From: Eucalyptus grandis
Taxonomy: Eukaryota > Streptophyta > Magnoliopsida > Myrtales > Myrtaceae
Assembly (NCBI RefSeq): GCF_016545825.1
Contig: NC_052613.1
Coordinates: forward strand, 49,210,112-49,274,111
DNA: 64,000 nt
Reading direction: 5' to 3'
The notes under the pieces are model-generated. The model saw only the letters and a program-made list of their open reading frames with translations. It was not told the origin of the DNA and ran no database searches. A program made the translations under genes and the position numbers. This document shows, piece by piece, positions 22,472-33,333 of this stretch (within the stretch, counting starts at the first letter, position 1; each line of letters starts with the position of its first letter).

Positions 22472-23344
22472 ATGTTAGAAGTATCTAAATATCTACAAAA
22501 ACGAATGAACTTCTTCTATAAGAGTCGAAGCTCCACTACCGCTTCAGCACGCCGGTCTCACATGCTCCCAAAACAAATGTTCCCAAATTTAGATATCCTC
22601 GCTCTTCTTGTCATCCTGGCGGCCGTTGAGCAGCCAGCTGATGCCTCTTCTTCTCAGGTGGACGATGCTGATCCTGCACCAGCGCCCCAGGCTGAGAACG
22701 AGAAAGACAAGCCGTCGGCTCTCTCTGATCGTGATGCAGTCCCGTTGCCCCACTCTGATCGAAATGCAGTCCCATCTCCTCTCTCTGATAGCAACGCTAT
22801 CCGAGGTTTCGATCAGATCCGTCCTCCGCAACACCACGTTATCCGCATCCGCCGCATGAGGCTCTGCATGAATCCACCTTCGGAAACCCTACTCGACTAT
22901 CACACCGTTGACATTGAGTTCATACAAGCAACCGATGATGACGAGGCAGAAAGGAGGAGGCTTCCGCCGGTGAGTCTAGGGAAGGTGTTCCTTGGACTGA
23001 CTTACCAAGCAATGGGGGCTTTCATGGTCTTCCACTTCTCGTCCTCCACCGACATGGATATTTTACGCCACTCGAAGCTTCTTTCCTTTCTCCTGAACTT
23101 CTCCGAGGTCACGGTGGTGGTAGGGTTCGCTGCTTCCTTGGTCGGGGTTTTGATGCGCGAACTATTGTCCACGGAGATGGCAATGGTCGCTGAGAAAGCG
23201 GGGTCCGCTTCCGCCGCCTTGGGGTTTTTCCTCATGATGAGCATGTTCTTGAGCAAATTGTCTATAGGCATTGGATGGTTTTGTGGTGTTGTAACCTTTG
23301 TGGCTTTTATTTTAGTCTTCATGAAGATGAGAAAGGCAGGCTGA
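22472..23344 (+). CDS. Gene A3: extended paralogue of gene A, ancestral start codon lost
   Basis: Open for 290 codons. From residue 49 on it aligns with A1 over 242 residues: the LSD-type repeats, the acidic/basic switch (TDDDEAERRR), four membrane segments and the KMRKAG tail. The codon at the A1/A2 start position (22616) is CTG, not ATG. Translation must begin upstream (Met at 22472, 22505, 22562 or 22577), at CTG, or far downstream. The added residues include LDILALLVILAAV, a hydrophobic run that together with M31 or M36 resembles a signal peptide or signal anchor, with a possible cleavage after ADA. Which start is used cannot be told from sequence. The intact frame argues against a simple pseudogene. 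Confidence 0.6.
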   Translation: MLEVSKYLQKRMNFFYKSRSSTTASARRSHMLPKQMFPNLDILALLVILAAVEQPADASSSQVDDADPAPAPQAENEKDKPSALSDRDAVPLPHSDRNAVPSPLSDSNAIRGFDQIRPPQHHVIRIRRMRLCMNPPSETLLDYHTVDIEFIQATDDDEAERRRLPPVSLGKVFLGLTYQAMGAFMVFHFSSSTDMDILRHSKLLSFLLNFSEVTVVVGFAASLVGVLMRELLSTEMAMVAEKAGSASAALGFFLMMSMFLSKLSIGIGWFCGVVTFVAFILVFMKMRKAG

Positions 23345-23448
23345 TCCTAGGTATACGACATTAACTAGGTCGACTTCTAGTCTCGATAGAGATTAAATCT
23401 CCTTACAAATGAAATGAAGCTTGAAACCATACTTTCAACTAGTTGGCG

Positions 23449-23912
23449 AGGCCACTTTTTACAAACATCCTCTCCTGGGGCCACTCCCCTTTCCTGATTT
23501 AGATTTAGGTCAAATTTTGGGAGTTTTACTCTCTTGAACTAGAGCTAGATATGGATTCGGGAGTTTCTCACAGATATTTGATCCATGTTTTTTCAACATT
23601 TTGATATTGGCGTCTCTACATGGTGATGGTCATGAGAACATTGAACCTTGACACCATCACAAGCTGTTGCAAATGGAGTGGAAGATCTCGGCGTGTGTTC
23701 TAAATCAAGTGATCGGTTGATTGTTTGCAATTTCAGATCTGCTCTTGAGGGATGAAAATGTGCCTTTTAGCTGGAAGCTGTGCAATGATAATTGCTTTCC
23801 GGCTTTTGATTTGTTCTGCAGTTATTTGAAATTTACTAGACTTGAAAGCTATCCATGTACCTCTCAAGTATCATTCTAATATATGAATGGCATATTTCTT
23901 TCCAAAAAAAAT
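23449..23912 (+). mobile_element. Poly(A)-ended retroposed insertion, unit 3 only
   Basis: About 464 bp absent from units 1 and 2, where CTAGTTGGTGGAGGGC is continuous. It is flanked by GTTGGCG on both sides (23442-23448 and 23913-23919). It ends in an A8-A9 tract preceded by TATATGAATGGCATATTTC, which looks like an mRNA 3' end. This fits a retroposed transcript fragment or 5'-truncated LINE/SINE. No reading frame is seen. Confidence 0.6.
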
Positions 23913-23919
23913 GTTGGCG

Positions 23920-24485
23920 GAGGGCAACAGGAGAAGTTTAGTGGATAACCAACGATGATGGGACTTTCTATTTGGACGGTTGCACATCTTTCTTCGAGCA
24001 AAGAGATGTTTGAATGTATCATATGTAGACTTTGCAAATTTGACATAAAAATATGTAGCTCGGGCTTTAAAGGTATCCGTTCCAATCTCATCAATTACAT
24101 ATAAATTACTTTGAATTAGGGTTGTCTTTAACTCGAAGACCTAAACTTAACATGTTCGTGGGTTTGAGGAGCGTTCCATATATTGGTCTTTGGGTGGCCC
24201 AGTTTATGCATCATACGCTGTGTGGGTTGTCCCCAAAAAAAAAAAAAAAAAAAAAAAAACAAGAAGCGTGTTCCCAAATTTTAGATAAATCCTTTTGGCC
24301 GAGTTTATAAATCATACACTGCGGTTGACACTTTCTATCTTTTTTTGAGTCCAAAATTCTTTTTTGTTCCCCTTCTTAAACGGTACTAGATATGACAGCA
24401 TTTATCTATAAAATTGGTACAATTTGCGACAAACTGTAATAAGTGTAATGCCAACGCGGGTCTCATAGGCTTGAAATATAAACAA
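23920..24485. other. Spacer between the 3' ends of A3 and B3
   Basis: Shared unit spacer with a poly(A) tract at about 24236-24259. No gene is seen. Confidence 0.5.
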
Positions 24486-24869
24486 TCATTGCTTAGCTAC
24501 ATTAATTCCTTCAACACCATCGGCCCCCGGGGAGTGGACCTGGGACACAGCCAAGGCGGAGAAGAACACGGCCGCGGACGTCATGGAAATCACTGACAAG
24601 TAGCAGCAAGCACTAGCGATCCAGGGTATGTGGTGAACCATGAGGGAGGAATAAGCCCCGGCGAAGGCGGCCATGAGGGAGAGGACGAAGCCTTGGAAGG
24701 TCGAGGAGGACCGGCCACCCTTGAGGAACAAGGCCGGGATCGGGTTGCCGTCAACGAACTCCCACGGCAGCTGTATGAGGGCCGTGGCAGCGGTGAAGGA
24801 CACCCAGATGATGCACTGCAAGATGGTGATCCTGATGGTTTGATGAGTGGTTGATGGGTCATGCGACAT
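24486..24869 (-). CDS. Gene B3: uncharacterised small membrane protein, three predicted helices
   Basis: 127 aa, paralogue of B1 with nineteen substitutions and no gap. Helix two (58-78) is identical in all three copies. Changes gather in the N-terminus (R3H, N7T, A8T, T12I), the loop (C36W, T46A, P53R, P55S), the third helix and the tail (E126K). The frame is open despite this divergence, which supports selection on the protein. The TATA-like box of B1 and B2 is altered here (CTCTTTATTG on + near 24981). Function unknown. Confidence 0.75.
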   Translation of the reverse strand: MSHDPSTTHQTIRITILQCIIWVSFTAATALIQLPWEFVDGNPIPALFLKGGRSSSTFQGFVLSLMAAFAGAYSSLMVHHIPWIASACCYLSVISMTSAAVFFSALAVSQVHSPGADGVEGINVAKQ

Positions 24870-25881
24870 GATAAGGTGCGCGGATCAGAGGAACAATGCT
24901 GGGAAGTTGGGGTGGTTGGGGAGGGAGGGGGAGGGAGGTGCAAAAATCGCATTAGTGTTCACCTTCCGATTGAGCGGTGTCTCTTTATTGGGGAATTAAA
25001 AAGTTGGTCAAGCAAGTCTCAGTCCACCGGCACATAGGAATTGCATTCGCTCTTCTTTGAACTTTCCAAGCAATTGGTCGCTCTCTTTTGTACGTTAGAG
25101 CTTATGGTGGGCCAAAAGAAATCTCAATCTACCGTGTCTTAGGAGTTGCATTCTCTGTTATTTGAACTTTCCAAGTAATTGACGTTGTCGAGTGCGATAA
25201 GACGCATTGAAAAGTCTATCTATGGTCGGCACGGAAGAAAGGCGTGTGCAAGGATTTGGAAAAGGCGTGGAAATGGCAGAGTAGTTTACATGAAGTGCGC
25301 GATGAAAGGATGGATACAAACTCCTAAAGTACCTTTCGTCGATGCTTACAAATGAAGTCATCACCCACCTTCGTTTGAATTTACATGGGAGCATAATTCA
25401 TATATGGTCCGGTGGCAAATGGAGTTCTTGACATATTTCACTCAAATTTACTATGAAATTAGGTTTGATATGGATGAGGGAGGTTCAAGTAAACAAGTTA
25501 AACGGATCTTTGAAAGGAAAAGTCCAATCCTGTACGGATCGACTTAATGGGTCTAAAATATGCAAGTTTTAATAGAACTGATATTACTGGAAAAGAGGAA
25601 AAAATAAAAGAGTCTCGAGTTTAAAATATGCATGTTTTAATCGAAATGGTATTACTAGAAAAGGGGAACAAATTAAAGAGTCGTGAGTTTAAAATATACT
25701 TGTTTTAATTGAATTTGGTAATTTCTAGTTTATCTATGTTCACTAGTTCCTAGAAAATTATTTTAACCCATTTAAGGAAAGCTTTCCAAAATTGAAGTAA
25801 TCCATATTTGACCCATTTAAAAATTGACCAAAAACAACGGAAATTTTGCTCGCCTTAGGTCCATACCATCGCCTTTCCGTT
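24870..25881. other. Promoter region of B3 and unit spacer
   Basis: Contains the double 61-bp repeat (25015 and 25122) and shared spacer. A short local duplication of about 60-65 bp around 25555-25700 repeats GAGTTTAAAATATxCxTGTTTTAAT. No gene is seen. Confidence 0.5.
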
Positions 25882-27152
25882 GGGAAAATTGTCCAAAAAT
25901 AACTAAACCTATCGCACTTTTGCCAATTCAATCATAAACCTTTTAATTTTGTCAATTTAGTCTTAAACATTTTCACTTCTTACCGATTTAGTCCATATGG
26001 CCAATTTTGGCCGGAAAATACTGACGTGGACACTGGCAATGCCATGTAAGAATATCGGCACTTATGTGAACAATTTTTAATAATATTTTAATATTTTTAG
26101 TTTTATTTTATTTTTTTAAAAAATTCTGTTTTTCCCTTCTTTTCTTTTCTTTTCTTTTTTTCTTTTTTTTTTTTTTTTTTGCCTTTTCCGGTGGCGGCCA
26201 TGGGCCACGGCCAGCCCAGCCCGGCCTTGCCCGCCACAGCAAGCAGAGGGGGCTGGCTCCGGGGCGAGGAGCCTCGGAGCTCCGAGGGAGGGGAGCCCTC
26301 GCCCAGTCTTAACCCGGCAAGGGCTTAGGCAAGGCCGACCCTCGCCCAGGCCAAGGCAACGTCCCTAGGTGTTGGCCAGGCGAGGCCTTCGCCTGCCACC
26401 CACCTCGATGAAATCACCTCTCTCTCCTTCGACATCGGCGCCGCTGCTGCTGCCGTGTCTTCATCTTCTCCATTAAGGAAGATGTGCCTCTCACCTTACC
26501 TGGCCCGCATCTTCAGTCAACAACTCCAAGTCCACCTGAGCTCGGCTAGGGGCAAGGGCCGGCCTCGCCAGATCTGGTCTAGGTGAGGCTGACGCCGCCT
26601 AGGTGAGGGCGAGCCGGGCGAGGGCTTCCTCGCCCAGACCCGGGCGGCCTCGCTCGACGTCGCCGTCGCCGTCGCCCAACCGACTCCTAGCAAGGCCGCC
26701 CGGCCTAGGCAAGGGTCGGCCTCACCCAGCCCTTACCAAGTCGCAACTAGGCAAGGGCTCCCTCGCCGGAGCTCCTCCTTGCCCAGCCGAGCCTCGCCCG
26801 TGGCGGGCAAGGCTAGCCACCGGGCCTGTGACCGATGGCCGACCACCAGAAAAGGCAAAAAAAAAAAAAAAAGCCAAAAAAAAAAGAAAAAAAAACAGAA
26901 AAAATAATAATAATAATTCAAAAAAATTCAAAAAAAAAATATTAAAATATTATTAAAATTTGTCCACGTCAGCACATCAATAGTCTTACGTGGCACCGCC
27001 GGTGTCCACGTCGCATTTTTCGACCAAAATTAGCCGGATGGATTGAATCGGCAAGAAGTGAAAATATTTAAGACTAAATTGGTAAAGTTAAAAGGTTTAT
27101 GACTGAATTGACAAAAGTACAATAAGTTTAGGACTTTTCGGACAATTTTCCC
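25882..27152. mobile_element. Foldback Mutator-like element, 1271 bp, 9-bp target duplication
   Basis: Ends are exact inverted repeats GGGAAAATTGTCC and GGACAATTTTCCC, within arms of about 215 bp that contain TTTAGTC, CCAATTTTGGCC and GACGTGGACAC-type words. The target duplication CTTTCCGTT is perfect (25873-25881 and 27153-27161). Units 1 (near 6219) and 2 (near 15683) carry the single, empty CTTTCCGTT. The GC-rich core is itself largely self-complementary, leaving a loop near 26400-26530. Nine-base duplications with long terminal inverted repeats are the hallmark of the Mutator superfamily. No transposase is encoded, so it is non-autonomous. Confidence 0.85.
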
Positions 27153-28271
27153 CTTTCCGTTTGCTCCATCATCTTCGTTTAAGGCTATAAAATTTTTTGT
27201 AATTTTTTATATCCTTTGGTCCATCTATGGCAACAAACTTTTGTCGCCTTTGCAAACTCTAAAGCCACGAAATCCGGTCGCCTTCGGCTACCTCTGGTCG
27301 TCTTGGGTGGCCTTTGGTCGTTCTTTTATTTTATTTTTTCCTTTTGCAGAAAAACATAGCTATGGGGACTAAAATTCTTGTCACCATTGGTTTGTTTTTT
27401 ATGTTGTTTTAGGGTGGATTTTCAGACGTGTTACAGCGACAAGTTTTCATATATTTTTTTTTTTCACTTTAGAATCTTATTATTGCTTATTTGAAAATCG
27501 AAAATATTGTAACACGACCCAAGTTGTTTTGCCAAAAAAGCGATATTATCTTATAAATGGTTCTAATTGAATCGACAGCGGCCGTGAAATGGCTGTTTAT
27601 TGACTTAGAACAGGAAAGCAAATTGATAGATATTAAAATACAGGAAAGGTAAATGTATTGGAAATTTAAGATAAATATAAATTCATAAGAGCGTGAGTTA
27701 TACAATAGATTGTATTACAAAAGTAAGTGATCGAATAATAAAATAGACAAAATAAGTAAATATATCAGACATCAAGTTTACATGGCTCATTTATAGTGAC
27801 TTGTGTCCATGGGAAGAGTGGCAACAAATTCCACTCTAGATCAAGCAATACAATGAAAATTACAATTACACTTAAGTCATTCAAACACTCTTCAATATTT
27901 TCCAAATCTCAAAAGTACCTAATAACTCATGCAGTGTTTAGCCTCGCAATTTCTCACTAAATAATCTCTCAATTTCACAAAAAAATTGTACACAAATTCT
28001 TGTCACAAGAATTTAATCTCGGTTTCAAACACTAGCACCCGAATTTAATTATCCGAACTTTGAAGTCCCATGATGAAGTTCTTTGCGCACCGTGCACTCA
28101 CAGCGCTTCAAGGCTAAATCAATAAAAGCGCTTGAAGACTTTCCACAAACGTGTATTTATATAATATATTTGAAGAAGGAAACCAAATATAAGTCTGACC
28201 AAAACAAAGAATTCCACACAAAAAGAAATCCTCACATGGCATCCTTCTTAGATTCGGTCAATGATGTCCAT
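27153..28271. other. End of unit 3 and copia LTR remnant
   Basis: 27153-27500 continues the unit 3 spacer after the foldback element. About 27720-28250 resembles the minus-strand copia LTR of the other units (shared CAATACAATGAAAATTACAA and CAAACACTCTTCAAT-type words). It is cut by the foldback element that begins at 28272. Open frames here are not supported as genes. Confidence 0.5.
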
Positions 28272-29465
28272 GGGAAAATTGTCCAAAAAGTCCTAAACCT
28301 ATTATATTTTTGCCAATTCAGTCCTAAACTTTTTAATTTTGCCAATTAAGTCTTAAACATTTTCACTTCTTACCAATTCAGTCCATCCGGCCAATTTTGG
28401 CCGAAAAATGCTGACGTGGATGCCGGCGGTGCCATGTAAGACTATTGGCGCTGACGTGGACAATTTTTAATAATATTTTAATATTTTTTTTTTATTTTTT
28501 TCTATTTTTTCCCTTTTTTTTTTTTTCCTTTTTGTCTTTTTCCTTGCCTTTTCCGGTGGCCAGCCACCAGCCACAACCGACCGGCTGGCCTCACCCGCCA
28601 TAGGCGAGGCCCGGCCGAGCGAGGAGGAGCACCGGCGAGGGGAGCCCTCGCCCAGGCACGGCTCGACAAGGGTCGCCTAGGTGAGGCCAACCCTCCCCCA
28701 AGCCAGAGCGGTCTCATTGGGCGTCGGCTAGGCGACGGCGACACCGGGTGAGGCCGCCCGGCCCCGGCGAGGGCTGGCCTCGCTAGATCTAGCAAGGGGA
28801 GCCCTCGTTGGGGCTCGCCCTCTCCCAGGCGAGCATCGGCCTCACCCCTGGCTGGGTGGGCGAGGGTCGGCCACCAGCCATAGGCCGACGCCCGGCCGAC
28901 CAGAGGTGAGGGCTGGCCTCGCTAGATTTGGTCTAGGCGAGGCCAACGCTCGCCTGGGCGAGGGGAGCAAGCCCCAGTGAGGGCTCCCCTCGCCCGGGCG
29001 TCGCCGCCGCCCAACAAGGCCGCCTAGCCTAGGGAGGGTCGACCTCGCTCAAGCGACCCTTGCTGGGCCGTGCCCGGGCGAGAGCTCCCCTCACAGGTGC
29101 TCCTCCTTGCCTGGCCAGGCCTCACCTATGGCGAGCGAGGCCAGTTGGCCGGCTATGGCCGGTGGCCGTCGTCACCTATGGCCGATGGTCGGCCACTGGA
29201 AAAGGCCAAGGAAAAAGGGAAAAAAACATAAAAAAATATTAAATATTAAAAATTATTAAAATATTGTTAAAAATTATTCACATCAAGATGGCGAGTCTTA
29301 CGTGACACCGCCAACGTCTACATCAGCATTTTTCAGACAAAATTGGCTGGATGGGCTGAATCGGCAAGAAGTGAAAAGGTTTATGACTCAATTGGCAAAA
29401 TTAAAAGGTTTAGAACTCAATTAGCATAAGTGCAATAAGTTTAGAACTTTTTGAACAATTTTCCC
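28272..29465. mobile_element. Foldback Mutator-like element, about 1.19 kb, near-complete hairpin
   Basis: Starts GGGAAAATTGTCCAAAAAG and ends TTGAACAATTTTCCC, the same family as 25882-27152. The core is also inverted: GAGGAGGAGCACCGGCGAGG near 28620 pairs with the region near 29090-29110 (CACAGGTGCTCCTCC), and words on either side pair in order toward a centre near 28868. The strand can thus fold over almost its whole length. I find no matching target duplication, so one flank may have changed. The sequence after it (TTTCACCTTGGC) resembles the copia interior seen near 8848, suggesting it inserted into that copia remnant. Confidence 0.75.
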
Positions 29466-32447
29466 CAACTTTCCTATTTATTTCACCTTGGCAACTCCAT
29501 TACCTAAGAAATTTATGTGCACCTCTTTCCTTTTTTTATTTATTAATTTTCAAAATTTAGATTTTCGCTTTAGCCTCAAATTTGAAATATATTTTAATAA
29601 ATTCGATAACATTTTTTAGAGAATACAAAATACTTATTAATATCCCACGATCACAATTACTTAGGAGTAGTTATTGATTTCAAATGCACCAATAACTCAG
29701 GATCCTATAAGCGATTACAACCTAAACACCCGATCTCTAATTATTATTTTTTTTGTCGATTTTACTCTACTTTTAATTTAACTTTCACTTTCAAATTTTT
29801 GTCATGCCTCCTTATAGGGCATGGAAGTCAAAACTCACATACGATCTTTAGTTATCTAGTAATAACTATCTATAGAGAGTTACAAATACCGAGACTATAG
29901 GCATAACCACCCAGCAGATTTACAATTGTGTGGATCCATCTTCTTTATATTCGAGCTCCAACAGATAATTCTATTGATGAGTTGTCAGCTACCGTTCAAG
30001 TTGCGGACCCTTTTGTTCATTGAAGACTTCTCTGCTTTGACCAGGCTTTGCTCTTATCAACTGAACTTGCTACTTATCGATGTCAAGAGCCGGTAATTTT
30101 TTTGGTATCAACACAAGTGCATGTTGCGCCTGAAAATATCTCATCCCTGGTTTCCTTGGCAGTCCTCGACTCCGCAATCAGTTTCTGCCTCTTCCATCCA
30201 TGTCTAACAGCAGTTGTCAATCGGCCTCTGTGGACCATCATCTTCTGTAGCATAATCTATGTAGGTTTTTGAAATTTAAGGGCGTAGAATCATGTGATTT
30301 TAATTTGAATATCATATAGAAGCTAGAGGATATATGACGTAAGTAGGTTGACGGCTTTTATGATTTTCAAATTCCTTAAATCATTTTAATTTACTGGTTT
30401 GTTGGCATCTCACACTTCTCGTACGATATCGTCCATTTATCAAGAAATTTTTAAACATTCTAACACATCACCAACATGTTATATGTGCACTCAATTTCAT
30501 AGAAGAGATATCAAGCGATCACATGTTTAATATTAGTATGATTAACTTAACCTATATATTTCCAGAAATTTATTGCTAGAAAATTGTTATAAATCATCTA
30601 TGAATTTTGGTCTAATGTGCAATGCCGTCCCTAGATTTTTAATTTATTCAATAAAGTTTCTAAATTATTGTTGAATGTACAATCTAGTCCATGAACTACA
30701 TGATAATGTCCAATGCCATCATTCCATGAATTCAAGTTAATGCAATCTTTTGATGTGGCTTTTAATCCGTTAAGTTTAAATGGAGGACAACTGAAAAAAA
30801 AAAAGTTACGTGTAAATTATTTAAGTAAGATATTTATTCCGAATTGAGATATATAGTCTACATCATCAAAAAAAAACGATGAACATACTGATGTCTTAAT
30901 TTTCTTCTTCTTTTTCTAAAGTAGATGGATAGAAAGATGGATGAGTTAACTTATTATTTTAAAAATCTGATTCAGCATATAATAATTTACGTCATCTAAT
31001 AAAAGTAATGGAAGGACTACATTTAACATTTTCCAATGGTACAAGATTCGTATTAAAACAAATTAAAACTCCAGGGATCGCATTACATATTAAAATAAAG
31101 ATCACAACCGTTTATATTATTTTTCTTTTATAGCCTGTCTTGCTAAGTGGTAACTAAATATGGGTTTATTGTGTTGGACTTGTTTTCCTTCTAGCAATTT
31201 CCGAGAAACTTGTCAGAAAAAATGTCACGAGCTGAAGTTCATGGACGTTGAACGCGCCACTTGGGCGACCAAAGCTAATTTTCTATTCATTTGCTAAAGC
31301 AGTATGTTAAGGACAACTTTTAAGTTATGCGAAAAACATTTGCCGTTACAAACAAGTGAAAATCGAGGAAGAGTGCAAAAGGGCGAGCGCTTGTATCTTC
31401 ACTTTTGTGGTGGACAAAAATCTGATCATTAAGGTGAAAAAATTGAAATGATTAATGCCCAAGAAAAGGGAAAAAATTTCTGCGCGGATAAATTCCAGTT
31501 AATATCGATAAGGTTCGAAAATTGATGGTAAAAGAATGATTGGTGGCTTATTGGTAAGTTTCAGTTGATATTTCATGATCGGATTTTCGCAACTGTGTTA
31601 CGTCACGCCGCTAGGAAAATCATGTTTAGAATTTTAAGTAGCCACATGAGAGCCAAAGATCCACCGAAGCGATTTTATCCAGTTTATATAAAGAAGATGA
31701 ATCTAAACAAACAAATATAGTCAAGGGACGGAATATATAAATACAAAAATTCAAGGAGATTGAGCTTACTCGCTTAATTAAATGATCTCAGAGTATAATG
31801 GGAGGAAAAATCGAATCCAGGGAAAATCTTACGAAAATTGAAATTGTTTCCCATTGGTTTGGAAAGGAGCAAATGAAAACATCGTTAAAATAGTAAACAT
31901 CAATTCTTATTTTGTAAGAAGCAGCGAAGAAAAAGTTTCGAGCTTATCCCAATTTTCTTCGTTCCTTCTTCCCATTGCCAAACAAAGCATAGCGAGCTCT
32001 AATTTCGGGGATGGTAATTGTTGACATGACACAAATACTCAATCCAAAATTTGCACTTTACTGGGAAAGGAGAGAAGGCGAAAGATGAAAGGGTCTAGAA
32101 AATTGGTAAAATTAAATATTTAAGGAGTGAGAGAAAGACTAACCAAATTCTAAAGAGATCATCGGGACATCAAATTATAAGGATGATAAATTTTGATATA
32201 GTATGATCATATAATTTTGATAGCACGATATTGAGTTATCAAGATAAATCAAATACAAAGGAATGGGATGAATTATCAACTCTAATGAGTAATGACCATT
32301 TACTACTAATCAAAATCAAAGACTTATAAGCTATTAACTTTTAGGGTCATGATCGAAACTTTAGGGCTTGTTTATTCTTTAATTTAACTTAAGTAAGCAA
32401 TACTTCTTTATTTTCTCAGTAAAATTTTAATTTTATCAAAATTTTAA
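29466..32447. other. AT-rich intergenic region
   Basis: No supported gene. Near 29990-30090 one plus-strand frame reads with the spacing of a copia gag zinc knuckle (CX2CX4HX4C) followed by FDQA, but two Cys are replaced and a stop interrupts, so a decayed gag trace is only possible. The rest (30290-32440) shows no feature I can name. Confidence 0.4.
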
Positions 32448-33055
32448 GGGATAAGTGTAATAAAAGTCCTAAAACTTATTACGAAAATACAATTGAATCA
32501 TAAAACTTACAAAAAATGCAATCAAGTCCTAAAACTTGTCAAATTGGTTCAATTGAGTCACAAAATTAATACCGTCAAACTTATTAATAAAAAAAAAATT
32601 TGACGTGGCGCGAACGTAGCAATTTAAATAAATTTTCATTTTCCACATGGCTTTTTAATTATTTTTTATTCAAAATTAGATTTAAAAACAAAAAATGAAA
32701 ATCTAAAATTTATTTTAAAAAAAACTGTTAAAAAAAGAAGAAGAGAAAATGACAGCTCCTTCGCCACTGCCGCCACCACCCATCGCCAGAGGGGGCAGTG
32801 GCGGAGGAGCTGCCTTTTTGTCCTTTTTAATAGTTTTTTAAAAAATTGAATAAAAAATAATTTTAAAAAGCTATATGGAAAATAAAAATCATTTAAAATG
32901 CCACGTCCACGCAATATCAATATTTTCGTTAGTAAGTTTGACGATGTTAATTTTAGGATTCAAGTAAACTAATTTGATAAGTTTTGGACTTAATTGTACT
33001 TTTTTGCGTTTTAGGATTCGATTGTATTTTAATGTAACAAGTTTTGACTTATATC
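32448..33055. mobile_element. Foldback element, 608 bp, perfect 9-bp target duplication
   Basis: Flanked by AAATTTTAA at 32439-32447 and 33056-33064. The arms are inverted: left GGGATAAGTG with AAAAGTCCTAAAACTTATTA, right AACAAGTTTTGACTTATATC. The centre is a strong stem, CAGCTCCTTCGCCACTGCC pairing with GGCAGTGGCGGAGGAGCTG. This is a different terminal family from 25882 but has the same size of target duplication. Confidence 0.75.
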
Positions 33056-33333
33056 AAATTTTAAAATATTATGAAAAACTTATCTCAAACTATGTATCAA
33101 CATTAGTATGTCGTGAAAATCTTTAGTGCTTTCGATTAAAAAGTTAAGGTGCGCGTGCTACTAGTTTCAAATAAAATAAGGAAAAAGAAAACAATTCAGA
33201 TGGGCAAATGGTACAATTATCCAGACGAAAAATAAATAGCAAAAAAAAAGGCAGAAAAGAAATTAATGTTGACACGTCAGCCCTAGTTGAAAATAAAATG
33301 TCCTCCCTTGCAAGGCTCGCCCTAGGCGGCGGA

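Larger units (their letters stand above)
21632..27500 (+). repeat. Tandem unit 3 (leader, gene A3, gene B3, spacer)
   Basis: Third copy, the most diverged in both proteins. Unit-specific events are a retroposed insertion at 23449-23912 and a foldback element at 25882-27152. It lacks the AT-rich insertion of units 1 and 2. Homology to unit 1 (7000-7290) is still clear at 27240-27500; copia LTR sequence follows. Confidence 0.75.

Noticed and set aside
26603..26956. 117-codon plus-strand frame with a lysine-rich tail
   Set aside because: Lies wholly in the GC-rich core and A-rich arm of the foldback element 25882-27152.
28502..28795. 97-codon minus-strand frame
   Set aside because: Also inside a foldback element core; the reading frame is a by-product of GC-rich repeats.
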